From Planctomycetota bacterium (GTDB taxonomy: Bacteria > Planctomycetota > Planctomycetia > Isosphaerales > Isosphaeraceae), in assembly GCA_028291545.1 (NCBI GenBank), contig JAQGHR010000089.1, forward strand, positions 27,303-91,302: DNA of 64,000 bases, written 5' to 3'. Below the pieces are notes generated by a model. The model made no database searches, was not told the origin of the DNA, and worked only from the letters and a program-made list of their open reading frames with translations. Of this stretch, positions 9,176 to 17,549 are shown piece after piece. Both the position numbers and the translations under genes were made by a program. Positions within the stretch are counted from its first letter, which is position 1; each line of letters starts with the position of its first letter.

Positions 9176-10624
9176 TCACGCGACGGCTCGACGGCCGGCT
9201 TCAGTCAGAGCGGAGAGGATGGCATCCGCCGCGGAGCGGCCAGATCGGATGCAATCTGGAATCCCGACGCCGTCGAAGGCGTTGCCGGCGAGTCCGAGTC
9301 CCTCGTGCTGAGACTCAAGGCGGCGAATCGCGGCCACGCGATCAAGGTGGCCGAGGTTGTATTGGGGCATCCCTCGAGGATGGCGGCGTATTTCGAGGAA
9401 AAGGGGTTCACCGGTGGCCCCGATCAGCTCGCCCAACTCGCGCCGCACGATGGTTGCCATCGCGGAATCGTCGAGGTCGAATAATTCGGCCTGGGTCGCC
9501 CCTCCGACGAACACCCGGAGCAGAACGGAGTCGGCCGGAGCGCGATTGGGAAACTTCACGCTGGTGAACGATATGGCCAGGATTGAGCGTTTCTCGATAA
9601 TCGGCACCACGGCACCAAAGCCATCGAGCGGGTGTGCGATTGCGTTGCGACGGTAGGCGACGCTGACGATCGCGGACGAGGCATACGGAATCGATCGTAA
9701 TTGGAGCGCCAGTTCCGGGTCGAAACCATCTACCAATCTCGCCGCGGCGTGCGCCTCGGTCGTGATGAGCACAGCCGACGCCTCGATCGACGAACCGTCG
9801 AGGAGTTCGATTCGCCAGGGACCCAGCGGATCGGGACGGGAAATGCGCCGGACCGGCGTCTCCGTACGAATCGTACCGCTCGGCAGGGCTTCGGAGAGGG
9901 CCTTGGGTAGCGCCTCCATACCGTCCGCTAACGACACAAAAAGCCCATACCTGGCCCCGGATGCGGCCTGGTCGGCCCGTTTCTGGTGCCGAGCGGCGCG
10001 AATGAGTGAGCCGTACTCCCGTTCCATGGCGAGGAACTGGGGAAGCGTGGCCGCGATACTGAGGTCGTTGGGATCGGCAGTATAGATACCACCGACCAGA
10101 GGCTGCACCAGGCGATCGAGGGCTTCCCGGCCAAGACGACGCTTGACGAACGACGCGAGACTTTCATCGGAGTCGTCGGTCTTCCGGGGAACGAACCGCT
10201 CCAGCAGCAGGCGAAGCTTTCCCCTGAGAGAGAGAATCGGCGAGGTCAAAATCGAACCGATCCGCGACGGGGACATCATCACGAATCCTTCGGGGACCGG
10301 CAAAAGACGACCATTGCGAACGACGAACGATCGCCTCCGCGTGCTGTCCGTACCGATCAAGGCGTCGCCGAGGCCGAGTTCGCGGCAGAGATCAACGCCC
10401 CAGGGCTTGTTGGTGATGAAGGAATCCGCCCCTCCCTCGATCATGAACCCCTCGCGGTGGGCCGTCCAGATTGCGCCGCCGATTCGAGGCTTGGCCTCCA
10501 ATAGCGTGACCTCGACCGGCCTGCGCAGTGCCGCCGAACGCGTGAATAGACGATGAGCCGCAGACAGGCCTGTAAGCCCGCCCCCGATCACAATCACGCG
10601 ATCTGGAGGCCTTCGATCGGCCAC
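9176..10624 (-). CDS. hemG: Protoporphyrinogen oxidase (oxygen-dependent, HemY type)
   Basis: 482 residues from a GTG at 10624 that has GAGGAG four bases upstream; the frame is open to a GTG at 10663. It oxidises protoporphyrinogen IX (or coproporphyrinogen III in the coproporphyrin branch) with FAD, near the end of haem synthesis. The FAD dinucleotide motif VIVIGGGLTGLSAAHRL is at the N-terminus, followed by IGGAIWTAHREGFMIEGGADSF, a standard PPO block, and a C-terminal LAGNAFDGVGIPDCIRSG that closes the FAD site. No signal peptide, so probably cytoplasmic or membrane-associated. Haem synthesis also appears at 12812-14794. The direction matches HemDE but an unrelated DUF1559/lipoprotein unit with its own terminator lies between. 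Confidence 0.9.
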   Translation of the reverse strand: MADRRPPDRVIVIGGGLTGLSAAHRLFTRSAALRRPVEVTLLEAKPRIGGAIWTAHREGFMIEGGADSFITNKPWGVDLCRELGLGDALIGTDSTRRRSFVVRNGRLLPVPEGFVMMSPSRIGSILTSPILSLRGKLRLLLERFVPRKTDDSDESLASFVKRRLGREALDRLVQPLVGGIYTADPNDLSIAATLPQFLAMEREYGSLIRAARHQKRADQAASGARYGLFVSLADGMEALPKALSEALPSGTIRTETPVRRISRPDPLGPWRIELLDGSSIEASAVLITTEAHAAARLVDGFDPELALQLRSIPYASSAIVSVAYRRNAIAHPLDGFGAVVPIIEKRSILAISFTSVKFPNRAPADSVLLRVFVGGATQAELFDLDDSAMATIVRRELGELIGATGEPLFLEIRRHPRGMPQYNLGHLDRVAAIRRLESQHEGLGLAGNAFDGVGIPDCIRSGRSAADAILSALTEAGRRAVA

Positions 10625-10766
10625 GGAACTCCTCGAATTCAGGTCCTTAGAATGGCGATACACACACGGCGGCCAATGAGGACTGGCTATGATTTTACTC
10701 TAATTGGCCTTCACACCGCGAGGGGGATGAATGGCTGAGAAAACCGTGGGAAGTGGATGTCTGGTA

Positions 10767-10802
10767 ATAAAAAGAAGTCCCGCCGCATGATACGGAGGGA
10801 CT
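10767..10802 (-). terminator. Rho-independent terminator of the small lipoprotein gene
   Basis: Read on the minus strand, AGTCCC-T-CCG pairs with CGG-C-GGGACT around a seven-base loop (10802-10776), followed at once by TCTTTTTAT. This is the clearest intrinsic terminator in the window. It lies 57 bases after the stop of the 10859-11056 gene and separates that unit from hemG. Confidence 0.75.
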
Positions 10803-10858
10803 CCTGAACGACTAACCGAGCTTGCTGGACCAGGCGATCCTAATCGACGACAAATGTC

Positions 10859-11056
10859 TTACTTAGCCTCGATCACGTTGCCCTGCAGCACGGCCTTTTC
10901 AGCACCCTTGGCAGACGGCTTGGCAAGCTCACTCGATCCAGCTGCCGCTGGGGCGCCAGCGGACTTGGGCGAGGTCGGGGAATCCGGATCACTGCAGCCG
11001 CCACAGCTCAGCGCGAGAGGAACCGCGAGGCAGAGAGCGGCAAGACGCTTGGACAT
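10859..11056 (-). CDS. Very small lipoprotein downstream of DUF1559 gene
   Basis: 65 residues; ATG at 11056 preceded by GGAGG at ideal distance. A lipoprotein signal (MSKRLAALCLAVPLALSCGGC) ends in a CGGC cluster; lipidation is most likely at Cys17 or Cys21. The mature part is a low-complexity Ser/Pro/Ala-rich tail (SPKSAGAPAAAGSSE) ending in KAVLQGNVIEAK. No function is recognised. It follows the DUF1559 gene at 11269 across a stem-loop and ends in a good terminator, so the two form one transcription unit. The arrangement mirrors 6286-7998. Without the ribosome-binding site and lipobox it could be dismissed as too short. Confidence 0.7.
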   Translation of the reverse strand: MSKRLAALCLAVPLALSCGGCSDPDSPTSPKSAGAPAAAGSSELAKPSAKGAEKAVLQGNVIEAK

Positions 11057-11193
11057 CGAAACCTCCAGGTTGCAGGGTCAGACTTCACTCATGACGTTTC
11101 TGCACGCACGATCCGCTGATCGATGAAGAATTGCGTGTCGAGGAAACCGGGCAATGTGAAAAAATCACAAGGAGAGCGGAGAGCAAAACGCGG

Positions 11194-11222
11194 AGGGGGC
11201 GAGAACTCGAGCCTCGCCCCCT
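11194..11222 (-). terminator. 10 bp stem-loop between DUF1559 gene and lipoprotein gene
   Basis: AGGGGGCGAG (11194-11203) and CTCGCCCCCT (11213-11222) are perfect complements with a nine-base loop. It lies 47 bases past the DUF1559 stop on the minus strand. There is no strong T-run, so partial termination or 3'-end protection of the DUF1559 message is as likely as full termination. Compare 7474-7502. Confidence 0.5.
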
Positions 11223-11268
11223 GCGACTGTCCCCTATCGAGGGATGGACGATAGACACGCGTCCGACA

Positions 11269-12348
11269 TCAATTGAAGACGTCGCCCGGCGTGACCTCGC
11301 CGCCGGCCTTGGTGCCCAGCGCCTCATACGTCTTCCAGAAAATGCTCTGCTTGACGAACTTCACGGTACCGTCAGCGACCAGGAAGTTTGCACCGCCCGG
11401 GTGAAGGCTGCGGAAGCCGAAAGATCCTTCGTTGGCCGACTGCGGGGACTGGGCCAGATCCCACCAAGTTCCGGGAGAAATATAGTTGGGAGTAACACCG
11501 GTCTGCTTCGCGTTGATCTTCGGCACGGTATAGGCAACGATCTGGATGCGGAGACCGCCAACGTCGTCGCCAAACACGGCAACACCGCGAGTCCACTCGT
11601 TGAAAGTCGAGATTGGCTCGCCGAGGAAGCGAGAGGTCTCGCCAACCATCAGCGTGTTGCTGGTTCCGTCCTTGATGGCCGCGATCGGGTAGGCCCAGTT
11701 CTTGCCGAAGATCCCGTCCGGCGCTTGGTCGGAATACGCTTCGCAGTAGGCGATGTTGTAGCGCGGGTTTCCATAGTAACCGTACCACATCGTCTCTCTC
11801 ACGCCCACGACACCGGCGTACGAGCTGGCAGAGTAGGAATTGCCGCTACCACCCAGGACATCCTGAAGCTTCAGGCCGCTCTGATTGATGTACTGGTCGC
11901 TTGGGCAGAGGTAGGTCGAAACCCTCGTGGTGTACGCAGTCGCCTGGAACAAGGCAAACGGGCCCGAGATACCGCCCGAGGTCATCGATGGAGACGCCAC
12001 CGTGCCCCAAGCCGGGACGCTGAAGTTGATGGAGTTGTAGAGGTTCGTCAACTCCATGAACGGCAGCACGAAGGCGAACATCGTGTGCGACTGGTCATAA
12101 CTGCAGGGTGCAACATCATTCTGGCTGCTCGTGTTGAATCCCGGGGGAAAACAACCCAGGGCGCTCTCGTAGTTGAACAGCCCAAGTCCGATCTGCTTGA
12201 GGTTGTTGACGCACTGGGCGCGCCTCGCGGCTTCGCGGGCCGCCTGAACGGCCGGGAGGAGCAAGGCGATCAGGACGCCGATGATGGCAATCACGACCAG
12301 CAGCTCGATCAGGGTGAATCCGCGGCGGGCCTTCTTCGGTCTGTGCAT
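11269..12348 (-). CDS. DUF1559 family pilin-like secreted protein (second copy)
   Basis: 359 residues. I start at the ATG at 12348, which has GGAG nine bases upstream; a TTG at 12363 in the same frame is less likely. [17 protein letters not shown] is a prepilin leader, followed by [20 protein letters not shown], nearly identical to the copy at 6286 through residue 45 and divergent after. The body contains paired Cys (CPSDQY) and ends with the family block [19 protein letters not shown]. It is an exported pseudopilin-like protein of unknown role. A weak promoter candidate and three AGTCACC repeats lie upstream. Confidence 0.93.
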   Translation of the reverse strand: MHRPKKARRGFTLIELLVVIAIIGVLIALLLPAVQAAREAARRAQCVNNLKQIGLGLFNYESALGCFPPGFNTSSQNDVAPCSYDQSHTMFAFVLPFMELTNLYNSINFSVPAWGTVASPSMTSGGISGPFALFQATAYTTRVSTYLCPSDQYINQSGLKLQDVLGGSGNSYSASSYAGVVGVRETMWYGYYGNPRYNIAYCEAYSDQAPDGIFGKNWAYPIAAIKDGTSNTLMVGETSRFLGEPISTFNEWTRGVAVFGDDVGGLRIQIVAYTVPKINAKQTGVTPNYISPGTWWDLAQSPQSANEGSFGFRSLHPGGANFLVADGTVKFVKQSIFWKTYEALGTKAGGEVTPGDVFN

Positions 12349-12811
12349 TTTCACAATCTCCAATGAAAGGAATCAGGGGATGGGGAGGATGACTGAGGCT
12401 GGGGTGGGGAGAACGGCGAGCAGGAAGTAGGAAAGGAGCCCAGGAGTCTGGACCGATACCGCCATGCTATGCAGCGGGTCCGCCCGGGGCGAGAACGAGA
12501 GAGGATGATGACTGCGGGGAGGCGAGTCCGTTGATCGTTCCGGGCAAAACTCAGCTTCGTCGATAATCCTGGAGAGACATCGGTCATTCGTAGACTTGTC
12601 TTCTCCCGATAGCGGACTTTCCAAGGATAATTCAGATGCTTTAAGTTTGGCAACCCCCTAAACCCTTAATCGCGGCATTTTTCCAAAATTAGTCACCAAG
12701 TCACCTCGACTCGCGCCGAATCGGGGAAAAATTGGGGCAGTGGCCGTGCCGAGTCGATTTTTCACCCCAAGAAGTCACCCGACACACGCGGAGTGCGCCG
12801 CGCTCGTGCGG
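12349..12811 (-). promoter_or_regulatory. 463 bp upstream region of the second DUF1559 gene
   Basis: No gene is seen. On the minus strand TTGCCA (12653-12648) and TATCCT (12629-12624), 18 bases apart, form a possible sigma-70-like promoter with a long leader of about 270 bases. Three direct copies of AGTCACC occur at 12691-12697, 12699-12705 and 12773-12779, upstream of that promoter, spaced so that the first two are one turn or less apart. A 5 bp stem at 12787-12802 lies just after the HemDE stop. Function of each is inference. Confidence 0.3.
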
Positions 12812-14794
12812 TCAGGCGTGTCTCGGCGCGGAATGGACCGTATCCACGAGTGCCAGGACATGATCCACGGGTGTGTGTGGCAGTATTCCGTGTCCTAGAT
12901 TGAAGATATGTCCGGGTCGTCCAGCCGCGCGGGCGAGCACCGAGGTGACCTGGCGCTTGAGCTCGGAAATCGGTGCGAGCAACAACACCGGGTCCAGGTT
13001 GCCTTGTACAGCCACCTCAGGGCCGAGTCGTTCCCATGCCCGATCCAGCTCGACTCGCCAGTCCAGGCCGATCACGTCCCCTCCGGCATCGCGCTGCAAA
13101 GTGAGAAGCGATCCCGTATCGGTCCCGAAGTGGATCGTCGGCACGCCGGGACGCAAAGCCTTGAACAGCCTTGCCATGTGAGGTTGTACAAACCGGCGAT
13201 AGTCATCCGGTGAGAGATTGCCGACCCAACTATCAAAGAGCTGGAGGACCTGTGCGCCAGCATCTGCCTGGGCGTTGAGATAGACGACGGTCGCATCGAC
13301 CAATCGCGACATGAGCGCGTCCCACGCTCCGGGATCGCGGTACATGAATCCTTTGGCGGTGTCGTAATGTCGTGACGCCCCGCCCTCGATCGCGTAGCAT
13401 GCCAGCGTAAAGGGGGCCCCCGCGAATCCGATCAGGGGCAGGTCGGGTTTCAGTGCCGCGCGAATCAGGCGAACGGCTTCAAACACGTAGCGCAACGGCT
13501 CGGGATCGGTGAGGGGCCGAACCCGGTCGACGTCCTTCGCCTCGCGGATGGGGTTGTGGATGATCGGCCCCTCGCCCTTTGCAAATTCCAGGTCGAAGCC
13601 GATGGGCTGGAGAATCAAGAGGATGTCGGCGAACAAGATCGCGGCATCGACCCCCAGACGCTCGGCCGCCGTCACGGTCACCTCGCAGGCAAGTTCCGGA
13701 CGATGGCACAGTTCCAGGAACCCGACCTTCGACCGCACGGCACGATATTCGGCCATGTATCGGCCCGCCTGTCGCATCAGCCAGACCGGTGTCACGTCGG
13801 TCGGCTCGCGACGACAGGCCTTCATGAACGGACTGTTGTAAAGGCGTTCCGTCATCGCGAAAGCACCCATGCGGTTCCGAGGGAGGTCCAAATTCGATTC
13901 AACTCTATTATCGATAACGGTTGCGGGTACGATCGGTCCCGGTAAGACGCTCTCGAACCATCCCTTTTGGACGGCTCGGGCGACCGCCGCGACGAGGTGC
14001 CCCATCTTTGGGTGTTCCGGCTCGACATGACGCTCGAGGCCCTGCTCGCGGAGCGTTTCCGACGTGGTCGGACCGATCGAGCCGACGAGAACCCGATCGC
14101 GCAGGGCGCCGCGGACCTCCGTGCCAAGCCCCTCTTCGTCCGCGATCTGGAGCAGGTGGACCACTTGTTGCGCGGAGGTGAACAAGGCGACATCGATGCG
14201 GTTCTGACCGATCTCGCGGATCGCTCGCCTTAACGGCCCCGTGTCCTCTGGAAGCGCCCACCGATAGACGGGGACGGACGTGACGATCGCACCACGATCG
14301 ATCAGTCCGGAAATCAGCTCGGGCGCGGGCTTTCCGTACTCCTGAACGGCCACCCTCAAGCCATGCACCGATTTATAGGTGTCGAGCGCTGCGAGGATGT
14401 CCCGCCAGGTATTGGGTTCCGGAACTTGAAGATCGACGCGGACCTTCCATTCTCGGAGGACGGCCAGAGGCTTGGGTCCGCGGGCCACCACGGTCACGCG
14501 GGCCAGTGCATCGAGGACGGTCCTGGCTTCGATCTCGGGCTCGATTTCCTGGAGGAGATAGCGTGTGCCGACTCCCGTGAGGAAAATCACGAGGTCGAAG
14601 CCTCCCGCGATCAAAGTCTTCGCGAATTCGATGGCCTGGGGATTGCATCCGATCGGGATCTCTCGGAGTGCGGGAGCCTCGATCGGCTCGCCTCCATGCT
14701 TGCGAATCAGGTCGGACATCGGGCCGGCCATCCGGCTCTCGAAGGCGGCCACACGTAGGCCATTAAGTGGAGGGGATACGTCGGGAGCGGACAT
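12812..14794 (-). CDS. hemE: Fused uroporphyrinogen-III synthase (HemD) - uroporphyrinogen decarboxylase (HemE)
   Basis: 660 residues from the ATG at 14794 (a TTG at 14806 is also in frame). Residues 10-260 look like HemD: two alternating alpha/beta lobes with GFDLVIFLTGVGTRYLL and VALFTSAQQVVHLL, the typical hinge-fold blocks; HemD closes hydroxymethylbilane to uroporphyrinogen III. From about residue 314 a complete HemE follows: TPVWLMRQAGRYMAEYR, AILFADILLILQPIG, GFAGAPFTLACYAIEGG, FDSWVGNLSP and HFGTDTG. HemE decarboxylates that product to coproporphyrinogen III, so the fusion joins consecutive steps. The join is a short basic linker (PRNRMGAFAMTERL) with no stop and no ribosome-binding site before the internal ATG at 13855, so one polypeptide is expected. 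Confidence 0.9.
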   Translation of the reverse strand: MSAPDVSPPLNGLRVAAFESRMAGPMSDLIRKHGGEPIEAPALREIPIGCNPQAIEFAKTLIAGGFDLVIFLTGVGTRYLLQEIEPEIEARTVLDALARVTVVARGPKPLAVLREWKVRVDLQVPEPNTWRDILAALDTYKSVHGLRVAVQEYGKPAPELISGLIDRGAIVTSVPVYRWALPEDTGPLRRAIREIGQNRIDVALFTSAQQVVHLLQIADEEGLGTEVRGALRDRVLVGSIGPTTSETLREQGLERHVEPEHPKMGHLVAAVARAVQKGWFESVLPGPIVPATVIDNRVESNLDLPRNRMGAFAMTERLYNSPFMKACRREPTDVTPVWLMRQAGRYMAEYRAVRSKVGFLELCHRPELACEVTVTAAERLGVDAAILFADILLILQPIGFDLEFAKGEGPIIHNPIREAKDVDRVRPLTDPEPLRYVFEAVRLIRAALKPDLPLIGFAGAPFTLACYAIEGGASRHYDTAKGFMYRDPGAWDALMSRLVDATVVYLNAQADAGAQVLQLFDSWVGNLSPDDYRRFVQPHMARLFKALRPGVPTIHFGTDTGSLLTLQRDAGGDVIGLDWRVELDRAWERLGPEVAVQGNLDPVLLLAPISELKRQVTSVLARAAGRPGHIFNLGHGILPHTPVDHVLALVDTVHSAPRHA

Positions 14795-15002
14795 GACGGG
14801 ACTCAAGGAAGGACTCGGGACGGGAGCGGATCATCGCCCCCATCTTACGGGAACCGCAGGTTCGAGTGAAATGTCGGCCTTAGCAGGGGTAGGCCCGTGC
14901 CCGAGCCTTGCGTACAATATTGCTGGCGCGAGGAGTGACGCCTCGTTTTCTAGGATTGCTCGTCTAACTTAACCCCTTGCCTCGGTCTTCGGATTCCCGC
15001 AA

Positions 15003-15926
15003 ATGTCTGACGAACAGGTTCCCGCCGACGTGAATCTCCCGAACCTCCCGGCGAACGGTAAACCTGCGAGGTCCGGGAAGCGAATCGCCAACCCTGAGCC
15101 GGTGGCTCGGTCGAACGGGGATAATCATACTGCCGACGAAGGGCTCCTGAATCGCCCGGCCCCGGATTTTATCAAGGCGCGCGCACCGGAGCTGGGGCAG
15201 TTCACCCACACCGATCCATGGCGCGTCCTGCGCATCCAGGGCGAGTTCGTCTCCGGGTTCAATGCGATGGCGGAACTCGGGGCGTGCATCAGTGTCTTCG
15301 GCTCCGCGCGCGTCCTCCCCGATCACGCCTACTATTCGGCGGCCGTCGAACTCGGCCGCAAGCTGGCGGAAGCGGGTTTCGGTGTGATCACCGGGGGCGG
15401 CCCCGGGATCATGGAGGCCGCCAATCGTGGGGCGAAAGAGGCCGGCGGAGTTTCCGTCGGATGCACGATCGAGCTTCCGTTCGAGCAGTCCACCAACCCG
15501 TACGCGAGCCTTAAGGTGAACTTCCGCTACTTCTTCGTGCGGAAGACCATGTTCGTGAAATACTCCGAAGGGTTCGTCATCTTCCCGGGTGGGTTCGGCA
15601 CCCTGGACGAGCTGTTCGAGGCTCTCACGTTAGTCCAGACTCACAAGATCCATCGCTTTCCCATCGTCCTATACGGGAGCGAATATTGGCGTGGCTTGAT
15701 CGAATGGATCGAGAGCACGCAACTCGGGGAGGGAATGGTCTCACCCGAGGATCTCAACCTCCTGATCCTTTCCGACTCGCTCGATGAAATACGCGATGTC
15801 ATGGTCGATTGCTACAATTCGAAGTGCTGGAATACCTGGAAGAAGTCCGAAGGCGCCAAGGTCGATGCCGAGCCTCCCGGCGAGCTTGCAAACGCTCCGG
15901 ACCGAGCGAAAGCCGACGCGGAGTAG
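15003..15926 (+). CDS. LOG family protein (TIGR00730-type Rossmann fold)
   Basis: 307 residues; ATG at 15003. The family hallmarks are FGSARV (residue ~99), VITGGGPGIMEAANRGA (residues ~127-143) and PGGFGTLDELFEALT (residues ~196-210). Proven members are cytokinin-activating or nucleotide 5'-monophosphate phosphoribohydrolases; many are still annotated as lysine decarboxylase, which the motif does not support. An N-terminal extension of about 60 residues, rich in Pro and Asn, and a charged C-terminal tail lie outside the core. It is divergent from HemDE by 208 bases, and the solenoid protein gene follows 74 bases downstream. Confidence 0.85.
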   Translation: MSDEQVPADVNLPNLPANGKPARSGKRIANPEPVARSNGDNHTADEGLLNRPAPDFIKARAPELGQFTHTDPWRVLRIQGEFVSGFNAMAELGACISVFGSARVLPDHAYYSAAVELGRKLAEAGFGVITGGGPGIMEAANRGAKEAGGVSVGCTIELPFEQSTNPYASLKVNFRYFFVRKTMFVKYSEGFVIFPGGFGTLDELFEALTLVQTHKIHRFPIVLYGSEYWRGLIEWIESTQLGEGMVSPEDLNLLILSDSLDEIRDVMVDCYNSKCWNTWKKSEGAKVDAEPPGELANAPDRAKADAE

Positions 15927-16000
15927 AAGGCTCCGAGAGTCTGAAGGCGTGATACGCTTCACATTGCCATCCCTCGCCCGAACTCCGAGAATCCCTCGCC

Positions 16001-17161
16001 ATGACCGATGCAGGCACACTCTTCGATACGTTCGATTCCACGCTGAGCCATTCGGGCCCCGAGGCAGCGATCGACCATCTGGTCGCGGCGATGGAGGAGA
16101 AGGGCGATCCTCGGGCGCTGCTCGACGCCCTGTTGCTGAAGGCCCGGCACGACCTGGGACTGCCTTCTGTCCAGGTCGGCCCGTTGTCGGAGATTGAGGA
16201 ACCGGCGAGGACGAAGTTCGAGGATCGGTATGTCGAGGCGATCCGCTACGTCGGGACCAGGCTCCTGAACAAGGGCGACCTCGTTTCCGCCTGGCCCTAC
16301 TTTCGGGCCATCGGGGAAAAGGAGCCGATCATCGCGGCCCTGGACGCCTTCTCGCCGGGAGATGGCCAGGAAAGCGTCGGACACGTCGTCGAGATCGCAT
16401 TCAACCAGGGTGTGCATCCGCGACGCGGCTTCGAATTGATCCTCGATCACTTCGGCGTCTGTTCGGCGATCAGTTCCTTCGAGGGCCTGCCGCCCGATGA
16501 GACGATCCGAAGGGGCTGTTCCGAGTCGCTGGTTCGTCGTTTGCATGAACACCTAATTATGAGCCTTCGTGCCGAGGTCGAGCGTCGGGGAGAGGCTCTG
16601 CCGCCGGAGGGTACCTCCGTTCCTCGGTTGATTGAAGGCCGGGACTGGTTGTTCGCGGACGATGCGTATCATCTCGACGTGTCACATCTGGGGGCGGTGG
16701 TGCGAGTCGCGCCGATGGCCGAGGATCGCGAGACGCTGGAGAAGGCGGTCGAGCTGACTGAGTATGGTCGACACCTATCCGACCGGCATCAATACGACGG
16801 CGAGCCTCCGTTCGATCGACTCTACGAAGACCACGGCATTTACCTCCGGGGCCTCTTGGGGCGCGACGAGGATACCGCCATCTCCCACTTCGGGCAGAAG
16901 CTCCCTCCGATCGATCCCGATGGCGACGGTGACACGTTACCGGCGCAGATCCTCGTCCGTCTCCTGGTGAGGATGGGCCGTTTGGAAGAGGCGATCGACG
17001 TGTCGGCCGAACATCTCGCGCGAGTGCCGGAGGGGATGCTGATGGTCCCGGGGCTGACGCAGTTGTGCGGTCGAGCGGGGCGACTGGACCGGCTCGCCAT
17101 GTCGGCCCGCGCGTTGGGAGATCCAGTGAAGTACGCCGCCGCGATCTTGTCCGCCTCATAA
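16001..17161 (+). CDS. Hypothetical alpha-solenoid (TPR-like) cytoplasmic protein
   Basis: 386 residues; ATG at 16001. I do not recognise a named family. The sequence is almost wholly helical with short paired helices (GPEAAIDHLVAAMEEKGD; DLVSAWPYFRAIGEKEPIIA; RMGRLEEAIDVSAEHLARV), like degenerate TPR/HAT repeats. There is no signal peptide, membrane segment or cysteine motif. A central part (LIEGRDWLFADDAYHLDVSHL, residues ~208-227) breaks the helical pattern and may be a separate subdomain. A 112-residue gene follows after 23 bases, so the two are probably co-transcribed. Role unknown; a scaffold or adaptor is only a guess. Confidence 0.65.
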   Translation: MTDAGTLFDTFDSTLSHSGPEAAIDHLVAAMEEKGDPRALLDALLLKARHDLGLPSVQVGPLSEIEEPARTKFEDRYVEAIRYVGTRLLNKGDLVSAWPYFRAIGEKEPIIAALDAFSPGDGQESVGHVVEIAFNQGVHPRRGFELILDHFGVCSAISSFEGLPPDETIRRGCSESLVRRLHEHLIMSLRAEVERRGEALPPEGTSVPRLIEGRDWLFADDAYHLDVSHLGAVVRVAPMAEDRETLEKAVELTEYGRHLSDRHQYDGEPPFDRLYEDHGIYLRGLLGRDEDTAISHFGQKLPPIDPDGDGDTLPAQILVRLLVRMGRLEEAIDVSAEHLARVPEGMLMVPGLTQLCGRAGRLDRLAMSARALGDPVKYAAAILSAS

Positions 17162-17184
17162 GGGGATCGGATGATGGAGAGGAG

Positions 17185-17523
17185 ATGGAGATCCGCGTCA
17201 TGTCCATTCGCGAACCCGATAGCCGCGAAGTCGCCCGGGTCGAGGCCCTCTCCACCGTCGATGGCGGGGACCCGGAGATCGACGCCTTCCTCGATCGTTG
17301 CGTGCCCGGCTCGACCTGGACGGCCCGGATTCGCACCGCGGAGGTGTCCGCGACGGTGCTCTCCCGCGCGCCTCTCGGCACGTTCTCCGAGCGTGTTTGC
17401 ACCTGCGTCCGGTTACGTCTCAGCCGCGCCGTTCCGGTCGAACCGGGACTGCGATTCGAGATTGTCGCCAATGATGACTCGGGCCTGACGGCGAAGTGCC
17501 TCGTCCGCCCCTGGGGGGGCTGA
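17185..17523 (+). CDS. Small protein resembling a translation-factor beta-barrel domain
   Basis: 112 residues if started at the ATG at 17185; the ATG at 17200 has GGAG nine bases upstream and is an equal choice (107 residues). The frame is open further upstream inside the preceding gene, but that part is a shadow. The C-terminal half (SRAVPVEPGLRFEIVANDDSG) resembles the third domain of EF-Tu-like GTPases, where a PVALEEGLRF-type strand is followed by a small barrel. There is no GTPase domain. The similarity is weak and seen by eye only. It lies directly behind the solenoid gene and ends 26 bases from the convergent dehydrogenase gene. Confidence 0.55.
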   Translation: MEIRVMSIREPDSREVARVEALSTVDGGDPEIDAFLDRCVPGSTWTARIRTAEVSATVLSRAPLGTFSERVCTCVRLRLSRAVPVEPGLRFEIVANDDSGLTAKCLVRPWGG

Positions 17524-17549
17524 TCGCGGACCGGTCACTTGGATGGGAA

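Noticed and set aside
11131..12366. A 411-codon plus-strand open frame opposite the second DUF1559 gene
   Set aside because: It is antisense to a clear prepilin-type gene, lacks a ribosome-binding site and has no domain; GC-rich third positions keep the opposite strand open.
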